This document shows positions 24,768 through 35,864 of a stretch of DNA of 64,000 bases, piece by piece. The stretch's first letter is position 1; each line of letters opens with the position of its first letter. Location of the stretch: NCBI GenBank assembly GCA_010094025.1, contig ML991864.1, positions 18,154-82,153 on the forward strand. Reading direction: 5' to 3'. The translations under genes were made by a program, and so were the position numbers. The DNA comes from Viridothelium virens (taxonomy: Eukaryota > Ascomycota > Dothideomycetes > Trypetheliales > Trypetheliaceae). The notes beneath the pieces were generated by a model. The model made no database searches. It saw only the letters and a program-made list of their open reading frames with translations, and was not told the origin of the DNA.

Positions 24768-26063
24768 GTCAGAAACCAAGTCCGACCCCTTATAGCCAGA
24801 TTTCTCTTGATCGCGGTACCTGGAAATCATAGATGCTGACTCCAACCGGAGCAGCTAGGTCGCCAAGAGCTTGATGCCGCAAAAAATGCGGGTGAACAAG
24901 TCTTGGTTGTGCCGTGGTTCCTCGATCATAGTTCTTCCGCTAAGCCGAACCGAGACGAAAAGCTGACTGACTCCTCCCAGATTGACCCATTTGGCCCAGT
25001 AAGCGTAGGTTCTACAGAAGCTGAAAACAGAATACCGATCATCTTTTGAGCGTGACTGCTACTACGACCCACACAAGCTTTGCTCGACACATGCATTCTG
25101 CTGAGGAAGAAGCAAAGGGAAATGAAAGGGCTTCATATTCAAGGAGCTAGGCGCCCGGGAACATCGTCTGGTGGATGATGATTGTAGCGCAAGGCCTCAC
25201 CTTCAGTATTCCAGGCTCGAGATAGCTAACTCAGATGGATCGACTTCAGCATACTTGCTCGAGCAACTTCTGTGTAAATAGGTAGACTGAAATAGAATCC
25301 TCAATTGAGACTTCAGGGTCTCCATTAATAAATGCCTCTTCACTTCCAGAATTTGCGCGTAATTCAGCATTCCACATGCTGCCCTGATTGAATCTAAGAG
25401 GTGATAAGGCATTGTGTGAACAAAGGAATGCAATGGGGTGAATGCCAGGGTCGAAGAGGTAAATTCGACCAACCACTGCGGTTGCTGCAATCTTCATTAG
25501 TCGTCTCATCTTCAAGACCTGGCAGAGGCAGGCAGCAGGAGAGATCCCCATGTTTTTCGCCCCGTGCCGCTTACGGCTTGTACGGTAATAGTCCAACCGG
25601 CCGGCCACGGCTCTGGGCTCTGGGGTACCAACAGGAGGCCGTACCTAGACGGCGGATTACAAGCCGTTCTCACCAATGTGGCTCCAGCCTCCTGTCCGAC
25701 GGCTTGGCGCGCTCCCAGCGTGCATATGGCACGGCAAGAGGCGATGAAGATGGCATCTCGCACGAGCGTCGGATGGGAGAGTTCGGACGGCAACGACTCG
25801 AGACAGGCGCAGGGAGCGGATGCTAAGGCTCACTACCCCCATCGCAGGCCCAGGGACTGTGCTAGACAGGAGAGGAGGTCAGCAAGCGCAAGGCTGAAGT
25901 TGTCCGCTCAAAGCCAGGAGCAGCAGGAGCGCTGCCTGCCTGCTCAGCCGCACTGCAGAAGACCGACAGTCCACCGCTGCAGCTGCCGCCCACCCCCCGT
26001 TCCACCAAGTCACCACCTTGGGCCTTCGCTCCCAATTACTCACGATCCGCTCCCTCAAGGCTC
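24768..26063. other. Intergenic, nothing recognised
   Basis: 1.3 kb holding the 3' flank of poly(A) polymerase and the promoter/leader of the HSP70-like gene. The right half is GC-rich and gives long but overlapping frames on both strands (e.g. 25401-25826, 25564-26100) with low-complexity translations; none is supported. Confidence 0.5.
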
Positions 26064-28533
26064 ATGTCTTCCATGCACACTCGCTTTCGAAACTTCGTAG
26101 GCTCGAAGCGAAGATCCTCGAACCAAGTCCCCACCACCTCGTCTCCTCAGGACTCTCTGACCCCACCCGCCCCCAGCTCTAGCAGCCCACAACCTCCGTC
26201 TCAGTCCCCGCCCGCCAACGGCGCCAGCTCTTCTTCCACCTCGCTGCCTATGAACCCGAGCAACCCGGGATTGGGTCGTCCGCCGTCGTATACAAACACA
26301 AACGCCAGTGCTGGCAACGTCGCCGCTCCACCACAGCATGTTAGACCTGCCAGCCCCCTGCCTCCTCCTATAAACACTTCAGTGCCTAACCAGGGATACA
26401 CACAACAGCCGCAACAACAGCCAGGCCCTCCAATGTACGGGCACCCACCGCCGCCTCCAGGTCCGCCTGGCTATCAGATGCAGCAGCCCGGCGGATATCA
26501 GTACAACAACGCGCCGCCACAAGCAGGGCACAATTCTTATTACAACAGAGGGGGGCACGTCGCAGAAGTAGAGGGCTCACAACGGAGCAAGGCTCAGCTG
26601 ATTGTTGGCATTGATTTTGTATGTCTGCTCGTGAAAGACGAGTACGTTTGTGCTACCGGGCAAGGCTGACACAGTACATGGCTGCAGGGAACAACTTTTT
26701 CAGGCGTAGCTTTCGCATTCGCTACTAATAATGAGGCCAAAGAAGACATCATCACTGAATGGCCAGGAGCCGGCAACCAGACCAAACAGAAAGTACGATC
26801 TACCACAGATCATCGATTTATAGCACAGCTGACAGAAATCTTCAGATTCCTACGGTACTCTACTATGACCAACATCAACAGGTAGTGGGATGGGGCCCTG
26901 ATATCGCTGAAGCTCTCGCGCCTACTGGGTATCCCAAGCCTGGCGTCCAAAAGGTCGAATGGTTCAAGCTCCAGTTGATGCTTTCCGGAAACACTTACAT
27001 TGATCCGATCAATCTCCCACCTCTACCACCTGGAAAATCTGAAATCGATGTTGCTGCAGACTATCTCTTCAAACTTCGACAGGCAATAAGAAATCAGCTG
27101 AGGAAGAGTTTGGGGGAGGTTTTTGATCGAGAAGAGCGAAACATCAAGTATTTCCTCACAGTGCCTGCCATTTGGAACGATGCCGGCAAAGCAGCAACAA
27201 GGGCGGCAGCTATTCAAGCGGGCTACCTTCGAGATGAGAACGACAATCGACTCACCTTGATTACGGAGCCTGAAGCAGCCGCCATGTTCTGCGCCAAGAC
27301 TGGCATTCTGAACCTCAAAATCAACGATGCCATGCTTATCGTGGATTGTGGTGGTGGTACTGTCGACTTGATCGCATACGAAGTCGAAGAGGAACAGCCT
27401 TTCAGTGTCCGAGAGTGCACGGCCGGATCTGGTGACTCGTGCGGGTCGACGGCGCTGAATCGGAATTTTAGCAATATACTACGAGCCAAGATTCGCAAGA
27501 TGAAGTTGCCGGACGGCTCGAGGACAGCTGGGAAAGTCTACGCCAAATGCATCATGGACTTTGAGAACAGAATAAAGGCTGACTTCCGAAACAACGGGCA
27601 GAAGTGGGCCGTCGACGTTGGCATTGAGGCCGAGTTTCCAGAGGCGGGGATCGAGGAAGGGTACATGACTTTCACGAATGAGGAGATTTTGCAATGCTTT
27701 GAACCGGTGGTGAACCGGATATTGGAGCTTGTGCGGAATCAAATCATCGCTATCCAAGCGCAAAACCGGGCACTTCAGGTTTGTGTTTCATCGTCAGGCC
27801 ACTACAATGAAAAAATACAGCTAACGGATCTAGAACGTCCTCGTGGTCGGAGGATTCGGTGCTTCAGAATATCTCTTCCAGCAAATCAAACTTCACGTGC
27901 CTCCTCAGTATCAGTCCAAGGTTGTTCGTCCCATGGACTCTGTGGCAGCTATTGTAAAAGGTGCCGTCACTGCCGGTATTACCGAGCGTGTCATCACTTC
28001 TCGTGTTGCTCGTCGCCATTACCTCATGGCTACTCTTCAACCGTTCAAGGAAGGCCATCACCCGGAGCAATACAGAGTACCCAGCTTGGATGGCAAAGAC
28101 CGTTGCAAATTCACAAGACAAATATTCGTACAAAAGGGCCAAAGAATTAAGATTGGGGAGCCTGTGAAGGTCAGCTTCTTTAGGCAGGTGGCGCCGGGAG
28201 CGACACTCATGTACGAGGACATTTTGTACGCGTGTGATGATGATGTTTGTCCCGAATATACCAAGGATCCAAGTAAGTTTTGATCTACCTTGTCGTGTAG
28301 CAAAGATGGCTTAAACTCATGCGTTTTGCGTAGGGATCAAAGAAATCGTCACACTCACATCAGATCTGTCGCGTAAGAATCTTGAAAAGGATTTCGAACG
28401 TATGGATACACCGCAAGGCACCTTCTATCGTGTTTACTTTGACATCTACTTGACACTAGATGGTAGCGAGTTCAACGCAGAGTTGGTGTGCCAGGGTGAG
28501 GTCATGGGAAGGTGCTCGGCAAGGTTCAGATAG
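26064..28533 (+). CDS. HSP70-superfamily (HSPA12-like) ATPase with Pro-rich N-terminus
   Basis: Exons 26064-26618, 26688-26792, 26846-27778, 27834-28272 and 28334-28533 (introns 53-69 bp) encode 743 residues. The first 175 or so are Ser/Pro/Gln-rich and probably disordered (PPPPPGPPG, QQPQQQPG). The actin-like ATPase core follows with phosphate-1 motif IVGIDFGTTFSGVAFAFA across the first splice, phosphate-2 motif LIVDCGGGTVDLIAYEV, and adenosine motif NVLVVGGFGASEYLF across the third splice. There is no canonical HSP70 substrate-binding domain or C-terminal EEVD; the C-terminal part is the HSPA12-type beta region. Probably cytosolic; clients unknown. Such proteins are numerous in filamentous ascomycetes. 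Confidence 0.92.
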
Positions 28534-29295
28534 AGCATGACGTTTTACAGCTTGGCGTAGGAAAAGGGGGCCTGTTTTGGATGATCTGTCTTCTTGTCTA
28601 GGAAACAGGAAAGTGGAAATTTTTCATTTCCCTTGTTGATTAACCGATTGATATCTTCTGATGTTGCTGACGCGATGGTTGGCGTCGAATTACATACTCG
28701 ATACATTTCAAGACTATATCACACATACCCAATTCCATGATTCTACCATCTTTAGTTTGTTTCATAAGACCATGATTATGGATTTTCTACACGTGTGGTC
28801 GTTGGGCGAAGTGAAATCGTGTGCATCATTGAAACTTCAGCTGTGGCGATGCTGCAGCAAATGCGGTGAAATGGATGAAATCTAGACCAAGGCTCGGACC
28901 GAGAGGTTTGCGTGAATTGCAATTGGAAGGCAGTTGCTAAAATTGTGCTTAACTTATGCTAGCAGGGATTTCTGATCTCTTTATGCGCGTCCATGACGTG
29001 ACCATCGATCGCTAAAACTGCAACCGTCTGCCCACTATGCCACTATGCCTACACCTTTTCCAATCCACTCGGTACATGTATTCATCACACCATCCACCCC
29101 GTCTCTCCTACTGCTCCTTTACCATGCCTGCTTACCTGCATACCCCGGAGGTGCGCGTGGCGCTGCTCTTATGTCGTAAGAAAGAAGCTTGACACTTTCT
29201 GCTCGAGCACACAACTCATCCTGTACTTCGCTGTCAACACAAACGGATTACCAAGCTCGGCTACCGCACCGGTTCTCTAGCTTCTGCTGACCGAC
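28534..29295. other. Intergenic, nothing recognised
   Basis: AT-rich 3' flank, then a CT-rich stretch before the lactone oxidase start that is typical of fungal promoters. No gene seen. Confidence 0.55.
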
Positions 29296-31065
29296 ATGAA
29301 TCCCAAACTTACTGCTGAGCTGGCCAAGCTCGATGATGGAATTCCCTTTCGAGCCTCTACCGGTCATGTCCATCATACCTGGGCAAAGACCCTTCATTCC
29401 AGACCGGAGCTTTACATTCAGCCTGAGACACTCGAGGAAATCCAAAAGGTCGTCACTCTTGCTCGACGATGTCGTCGTCGCGTAGTCGTTGTAGGCTGCG
29501 CTCATTCTCCCAACGACATCACCTGCACCTCATCATGGAAAATCAACCTCGACAATTTCTCCCGCATTCTCAATGTGGATCAGGAAGCCAAACAAGTGAC
29601 GGTCGAGGGTGGCATTAGACTCAACCACCTCAACCTCCAGATGAAAAAGTATGGCCTTACCATGCCCAATCTTGGTAGCATCGACAACCAGTCCATCGTT
29701 GGCGCCATCTCAACTGCAACCCATGGATCCTCTCTCTCACACGGGCTCCTTGCTGAATCCGTTCTCAGCCTCCAAATAGTCCTCTCCAACGGCCAAGCAG
29801 TCCGCTGCTCTCCTACCCAAAACACCGAGCTCTTCCGTGCCGCTCTTGTCTCTCTTGGTGCCCTAGGCGTCATCACGGAAATCACCTTTCAAATGACCTC
29901 CTTCTCCCACATCGAATGGACTCAGAGCCTCGAACCCCTTTCTCACGTCCTCGACAACTGGGGTAAAGACCTCTGGACCCAAGAAGAATACACGCGCATC
30001 TGGTGGCTCCCATACATGTCCCGCGCCATCATCTGGCGCGCCCACAAAGTCCCACCCTCTACCTCTCCCCGGTCGCCACCCCCCTCCTGGTACGGCGGCG
30101 CCGTAGGCTTCCACACCTACCATAACCTCCTCTATCTCGCCTCCTTCCTCCCTCCAATCCTTCCCTTCATCGAATGGTTCGTCTTCGGCATGCAGTACGG
30201 CTTCTCAGTCGGTCACGCCACCTCCGGCGTCGAGGAGCTCCGCACTGGTCTGCTCATGGACTGCCTTTACTCGCAGTTCGTCAACGAGTGGGCAATTCCG
30301 CTCGCCAAAGGCCCGGAAGCGATCACCCGTCTCAGCGCTTGGATCAACGGCAAGCCCTACTCCGCGCACCGCATCCCGTTCTCCGCTCGAGGGCTCTATG
30401 TTCATGCTCCTGTCGAGGTTCGCGTCTCGGATACCAGTCGTAATAGGGACAACACCACGCGTCCGTACTTGGATCCTACCGTTGATGATGGCCCGACGCT
30501 GTATCTTAATGCGACGCTGTATCGTGCGTACCTGAAGGATCCACCGTGCAAGGAACGGTACTATCAGGCGTTCGAGTATTTGATGAAAGAGATGGGTGGA
30601 AGGCCGCACTGGGCGAAGAACTACCAGACTGTGATGCGGGATGAGTTTAAGAACATGTATGGAGGAAGGCTTGGGGATTGGCTACTCCAGAGGCAGAAGG
30701 TGGATCCGGATGGGATGTTCCTAGGGGATTATGTGAGACGGAATCTACTGGAGCCGGAGAAAAGGTTGCCACTGGAGGAGAGGGAGGTAAAGAGATGGAA
30801 AGTGTCTGAAGGTGGGGAGATGTGGGTCGGCGAGGTGCAAAGAGAGCGCGAGATAGGGGCTGAGCTCAGCGAAGGTGGCACGAAGGTAACGTTCTCCGAG
30901 AGAAAAGATGGTGTCGAGTCAACGGCCGATACCGGGATCAAAGCAGAGCCGTCTCTAAGTACAAAGAGTAGTGACGAGAGCTTTGATCGCGTACAGGGGG
31001 AAGAAGCGCAGAGTATGTTTCTGTCGCAAAAGACGAGGGAAGAAAACGGATGGGAGAGGACATAG
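29296..31065 (+). CDS. ALO1: D-arabinono-1,4-lactone oxidase
   Basis: Single exon, 589 residues. Catalyses the last step of D-erythroascorbate synthesis, oxidising D-arabinono-1,4-lactone with O2; the yeast enzyme is in the mitochondrial outer membrane. The N-terminal PCMH-type FAD domain has VVVVGCAHSPND, with His70 at the usual covalent flavin position, then TVEGGIRLNHLN and NLGSIDNQSIVGAISTATHG. The C-terminal ALO domain contains the catalytic HWAKN motif near residue 438 and MYGGRLGDWL. A charged extension of about 90 residues after the catalytic domain (from about 500) is longer than in yeast and probably disordered. Confidence 0.95.
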   Translation: MNPKLTAELAKLDDGIPFRASTGHVHHTWAKTLHSRPELYIQPETLEEIQKVVTLARRCRRRVVVVGCAHSPNDITCTSSWKINLDNFSRILNVDQEAKQVTVEGGIRLNHLNLQMKKYGLTMPNLGSIDNQSIVGAISTATHGSSLSHGLLAESVLSLQIVLSNGQAVRCSPTQNTELFRAALVSLGALGVITEITFQMTSFSHIEWTQSLEPLSHVLDNWGKDLWTQEEYTRIWWLPYMSRAIIWRAHKVPPSTSPRSPPPSWYGGAVGFHTYHNLLYLASFLPPILPFIEWFVFGMQYGFSVGHATSGVEELRTGLLMDCLYSQFVNEWAIPLAKGPEAITRLSAWINGKPYSAHRIPFSARGLYVHAPVEVRVSDTSRNRDNTTRPYLDPTVDDGPTLYLNATLYRAYLKDPPCKERYYQAFEYLMKEMGGRPHWAKNYQTVMRDEFKNMYGGRLGDWLLQRQKVDPDGMFLGDYVRRNLLEPEKRLPLEEREVKRWKVSEGGEMWVGEVQREREIGAELSEGGTKVTFSERKDGVESTADTGIKAEPSLSTKSSDESFDRVQGEEAQSMFLSQKTREENGWERT

Positions 31066-31273
31066 TATCGGACTTTCTGAGCTTTGAAGAGGTACAGCTA
31101 TAAAGTGGCCTAGTAAGCGCGCGTTAGGTGCGATTGGATGGCGGAACGAGCGCGAACTGAAGATACGAAGAAAACACGAAGAATTTAATACGATGCTTCT
31201 GAGCGGGCTGCGTCTTCTCTTATTCTCAAGATATATGTTGATTTCTCATTATCCAGAAGTTCACCCTTACCCC

Positions 31274-32650
31274 TCACAACTTCGCTTCAATCCCATCCTT
31301 TCTCTCCTCCTCATCCACTCCCAAGAACGCCTCTAGACATACGCATTCCACCTCATCTCTTTCCCAATTCACCACCCGATCAATCAGCCCCTCATCCCAC
31401 GCATACCCATACCACAACAGCACGCCCACATCTCTCGCCAGTCTTACCGCCTCTCCCATCTCACCCCCCTCCTCCCTCAACGCCGGAACCTCCTCCGCCA
31501 GCGCATCCCAGAAGCTCCGCCGCAACGACGCCGCACAATCATAATACACCCACTCCTTCCTCCTCCTCTCCCTCGCACTACTACTCCCCTCCCCATCCCC
31601 CCCTTGCCCCTCCTCCACCCTCCCAACCATCGAGCCTCGCGCAGAAGAAGAAGACGCCAACCACCCCAGCGCATACTCCACCCCATACGCGCACACCCCC
31701 CACGGCAGCACCTCCGCCTCCGCCCAGTCCACCACGCCGCGCAGCTCGAACGTCGCGCGGTCGACCAGCACGTTCGTCGGCACCAGGTCGCCGTGGTTCA
31801 GCACGAGGGGCAGCGCGCGCAGGAGGTGCAGACGGGAGAGGGCGCGCTGGGCGTGCGCGCGGAGGCGGGGTGTCGGCAGGTCGTGGGCGAGACGCGAGAG
31901 CTTGAAGGTGAGGTGGGGGCCGACTTTGCCGGTCATTTGGGGGGTTGAGGCAGGCGAGGAAGCCGGTGTCGTGGTGGTGGTGTTGGCGGCGTGGTAGCCG
32001 CGGGCGAGGAAGGCGGCGAGGTCGCGGACGAGGCGGAGTTGGCGGTGGTAGGCGTCCGGGGAGAGGGACTTGGTGTGTGGTTGGAGGAGGGGATAGGGAT
32101 GGCCTGGGAGGAGATCCATTTCGTAGATGAGGAGTTGTCTCTTTTCGAGATGTTGCGCCTTGGCATTGGGGTTTTTGACGGTTCCTGGTCCTTCAATCTT
32201 TGCTTCTCTCGTCTCATCCTTATTCCCCTTCAATTCCTCCTTCCTGTTCTCCGTTCTGAGGCCCTTCCCCGTATTCAATGCTAGTTGCAGCGCTCCATGA
32301 CTCCACACTCGGGGTACGCATGCCCCGTAGATCAGTCTCGCTTTTGCCACAAGCTCGACATCGATTGCAAATTGCTTCGGCCGAAACTGCAGTAGACTCG
32401 TGTGTGTGGCTGACCAGGAGAAGAAAGACGCGTAGAGGGTGTAGCTGCAGTATCCTTGATGCTCGAAAACACGGATCACGGCGTCTGGGTGAAGGCGCGT
32501 CGCGGCGATATCGCACTGATCACGGTCCAAAGGGTTGAGATTGTTACGAGTGAAGAAGGAATGAAGATGAGAGTTGATTAGATTGGAGTGAGAGTTCGAA
32601 CTGTTCGGTGTCGCGATTGCGGGGTGAGTATTGGGTCTGGTGAGAGACAT
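31274..32650 (-). CDS. Aminoglycoside phosphotransferase/choline kinase-like protein
   Basis: Single exon, 458 residues from the ATG at 32650 (an ATG at 32713 in frame would add 21). A kinase-like fold of the APH family is shown by the catalytic loop VLNHGDLVPTNVLVD near residue 285 and the metal-binding GVVDWAEAEVLPWG. The N-terminal lobe is less clear, with a Lys/Glu-rich insert around 150-180. Other insertions are Thr/Ser and Gly/Ser rich. Substrate unknown; fungal genomes hold many such proteins and few are characterised. The 3' two thirds of the gene is markedly GC-rich. Confidence 0.8.
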   Translation of the reverse strand: MSLTRPNTHPAIATPNSSNSHSNLINSHLHSFFTRNNLNPLDRDQCDIAATRLHPDAVIRVFEHQGYCSYTLYASFFSWSATHTSLLQFRPKQFAIDVELVAKARLIYGACVPRVWSHGALQLALNTGKGLRTENRKEELKGNKDETREAKIEGPGTVKNPNAKAQHLEKRQLLIYEMDLLPGHPYPLLQPHTKSLSPDAYHRQLRLVRDLAAFLARGYHAANTTTTTPASSPASTPQMTGKVGPHLTFKLSRLAHDLPTPRLRAHAQRALSRLHLLRALPLVLNHGDLVPTNVLVDRATFELRGVVDWAEAEVLPWGVCAYGVEYALGWLASSSSARGSMVGRVEEGQGGDGEGSSSARERRRKEWVYYDCAASLRRSFWDALAEEVPALREEGGEMGEAVRLARDVGVLLWYGYAWDEGLIDRVVNWERDEVECVCLEAFLGVDEEERKDGIEAKL

Positions 32651-33301
32651 TGCGGATGGATGATATCCATGATGAACTGAGGAACGAGATAAGTACGAAG
32701 AGCACAGCTTCAAGGCAAGTAATGCAAGTCGTACATATCAGATGCTCCTGCACTCACTTCCATCTTTGGGCCGGATTGCCCCGACTGGCGCGGCTGGAGG
32801 CAGAATGGACATGGAGGCGTGGAGATGGTTGTGATACGCCAAACCCCTCCTGAACCCCTCATAGGATATCATGTGAGGATTGAGATAAGGCCTAGACGGC
32901 TGGCGATCAAGCTATTCTCTGAAGAACCACGTCAAAGATGCGAGGATTGGAATGGAGTTGAATTAACTGATGGACCTTCTTTTCATCAATTTGGGGCATC
33001 TATCTCTGTCCCAAAAATCGCCCAACGCGAATCCAGACACTGGCTGGAGCACCTGGTCTCGACAGCAACGACGATGATAGACCAATAAACAATGACCAAA
33101 GGTATATCCATCTCAAACAGCCCATGTATCATAGAACGTCCGTGAAAGGACAAACAAAATGTGTTGGCACCCATCAGTCTCCGTGAAATTGTCGTAGACA
33201 CATATATATACCCAAAATCTTCAGACCAAAAATATGAACCATATAGAGGGAGGAAAAATTCAACGACCACGACAGCCACCGCGACAGTAAGGCACGACGC
33301 C
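32651..33301. other. Intergenic, nothing recognised
   Basis: Promoter of the phosphotransferase-like gene and 3' flank of the Gln-rich gene, both on the minus strand. No gene seen. Confidence 0.55.
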
Positions 33302-35864
33302 TTATGTACTGTATACGGGTGCCTTCACCAGCACCGATTTCCCCTTCACCTGGACACTTAAAAACGTAGCGAACCTCACCCGTGGAGGAGCCGCGTCTTC
33401 CTTCCCGCCTGTCGCACTTCCTGGCGGCTGACTTAACGAACTCTGCGATCCATTCCCACTGCCCTGCTGCCTCGACTGCTGCTGCTGACCTCCCTTCTTC
33501 CCACCTCCACCCCCCATAATCCCACTAAACATCCCCCTCTTCTTCTCCGGCAGCGGCGGCTCCTCCGCGGGACTCGCCCCATCCTTCCCCTCGCCACCAC
33601 CACTCCCCGTACTCCGCACACTCGCGCGATCCGCCGCATCCTCGCTCGCACTCACGCTCACCGCCAACGCCGGAATGCCCGTCTCGATCTTCATGACTTC
33701 AGGCGCGATGGTAGCGCCGGGTGCCGGATACCAGATAGCGACGTCGCGGCTCTCGAGCGGCAGGTTGCCCGCGATGGAGACCGCGAGCTCGACGATCATG
33801 TGGACGCCGCCTTCGAGATCCGGCGGCGGCGGATCGACCATGTACTGCGCGAGGGAGGCGACGAGGCCCGAGGCGAGGGCGCGGGCGAGGGTGTCGCGGT
33901 AGTCCGGGGCGTGGGGCGACTTGAGCATTTCTTGGAGGCCCTCGAGGGTGGTGAGGCGCCAGTTGATGACTTTGGAGCGGAGCGCGTCTTCCTCCTCGAG
34001 ATTCGTGCAGGCGGGGGCGAAGTTGACGATGTTGTTCTGGATGGTTTTGAGGGAGGCGGAGAAGGGGAGGTCGAGGTCCGGGTGGAAGTACTTCTCGAAG
34101 AGCTCGTCGATGAGGTAGCAGGTGATGCAGGCGCGGCCGACCGCTGTCATTTCTTGTTTGCCTGTCGCGACGGCGTCTTTGTTGACGACTGGGGCGAGCC
34201 AGGCGGGTATTATTTTCCAGGATTTGCGGATGGAGAAGGCGAGTTGGGCGATAAGGCCATCAAGGCGGTTAAAGCGAGTTGCGTACTCGTTATCATCTAG
34301 CGACGTTTTCGATAAAGAGAGCTTTTGATGTGCAAGCGAATTTTGGAGTTGTTTGACTTGGTCTTCTTTTTCAAAATAATACTTCTTCACCTTGTTGTAT
34401 TTTTCGCCTGATGGACAGTTAGTACAGATAGTCTACAGATAATGAGAAGCTTCAGACTTACGAAGTTCTTTGTGGTCTTTTACTAGCTGTGTTACTTCAT
34501 CTTCTGACGGCGCTCCTCCATCGTTTCCCATTGATGGTTGTGGCGATGTCCGTCCGTGCGATTCCGATAGCCCCGGTGTGTGCCCGCCTTTGTACGGTTG
34601 GCCTTGTGAGCCTGGAGGTACTATGTTGACACCAAAAGGTGCCATACCTGATGTGGACGACTGCGGCAGATGACCTTGCTGTGGCGGAAGTTTAGAACTT
34701 TCTCTGGGCGGAATGCCTTGACTGCTTCTGTCAGTGTCAGTGCGTGTAAGTTTAGGAGCCGCGCCTTCTCCTCGGTGCATAGATACACGTGTCGAGTCTT
34801 GAGAAGTTCGCGATAGGGCTTGGGCCGCGCCTCCAGGTGCCTTTGGTGGTGGCTGACCTTGCTGGCTTTGGTTCAACTGCTGCTGTGGAGGAAGATGCTG
34901 TCGAGGATCGGGTTGAGTCTCGCTGCCTGAAGGCTGCGGTTGAATGCGACCTTGGCCCGGATTGGGATGTGTTTGTGGAGAAGGAAGTTGCGGCGGAGGA
35001 TAGTAAGTCTGTTGTCCCCCTTGCTGGGGATCAACCTGTTGACGATACTGCTCTGGTAAGGGTGAGACCTGTTGCTGAAGAGCTGGGTCGTTTGGCGCTT
35101 GGCTGAGGCCAGCCGGTGGTTGATAGTGCTGCTGAGGTGAATTCTGAACAGAACTTGCTTCTACCTTGCCCCGCACGGGGTCCAATTGACCGTGCTCTTC
35201 CTCTTGGGTGACAGAAAGCAAATTCGAGGTTGAGTTGCCCCTCGATGACCACTGGAAAGAATGTCTTTTATCTTGGGGCGAATTCTGTTGACTGTCGCCT
35301 TCGCCTTCGGCCTTCCTCAACGAAATTCTTCGAGTGAGCCCAGGCGAGCTTGAGCCAAGACTATGCCTTGTCGAAGAGGAGAGTCCGAACCGACCCTTAA
35401 GCGACCTGATCTTCTCCTCCTTGGCAGCTAAGTCTTCTTCCGAGTATTGATATTGTTCCTCTCTTGCGCCCTGCTGGGAAAGTCTTCCACTGGCGGAATA
35501 GACGTTGAATTGGGGCTGTTGTGGTTGTTGATGCTGCGGTGGGGGAAATTGCTGTTGCTGTTGCTGTTGTTGATAGACTGGTGGCTCGCCCTGCGGCAAT
35601 TGGCCCTGATAGTATTGCTGGGGGTGTTGCTGGTACTGTTGTGGAATTTGCTGCTGGATGTATTGTTCCTGGCCTGCAGAGAATGCGGTAGTCAGCTTCA
35701 AGGCATTGCGGAGGACAGGGAAGAGGCGGCGGTGACGAATGCCGGGCCTAACTATCGAAACACTGACCTTGGTCTTGGAGGCCAGGAATCTGATGGGGCT
35801 GTCCTCCGCCGACAGCAGCAGTCGTGGACCGAGTCCGGTTCTTAGACCAAAATTTGGATGGCAT
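33302..35864 (-). CDS. Gln/Pro-rich fungal protein with conserved helical C-terminal domain
   Basis: Exons 35864-35768, 35673-34462 and 34407-33302 (introns 94 and 54 bp) encode 804 residues. The first exon begins MPSKFWSKNRTRS and ends IPGLQDQ, joining to GQEQYIQQQ; this requires a phase-1 splice and differs from the frame open through the intron. The N-terminal 400 residues are Gln/Pro-rich and low complexity, with an early EEKIRSLKGRFGLSS segment. The second splice joins DHKELR to EKYNKVKKYYFEKEDQ, a probable coiled coil, followed by a globular helical region (KSWKIIPAWLAPVV, GRACITCYLIDELFEKYFHP) and a Gly/Gln-rich tail ending VRFATFLSVQVKGKSVLVK. I recognise it as a conserved fungal type but know no function. 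Confidence 0.82.

Noticed and set aside
25401-26100. Long frames on both strands upstream of the HSP70-like gene
   Set aside because: GC-rich stretch giving mutually overlapping low-complexity translations without motifs.
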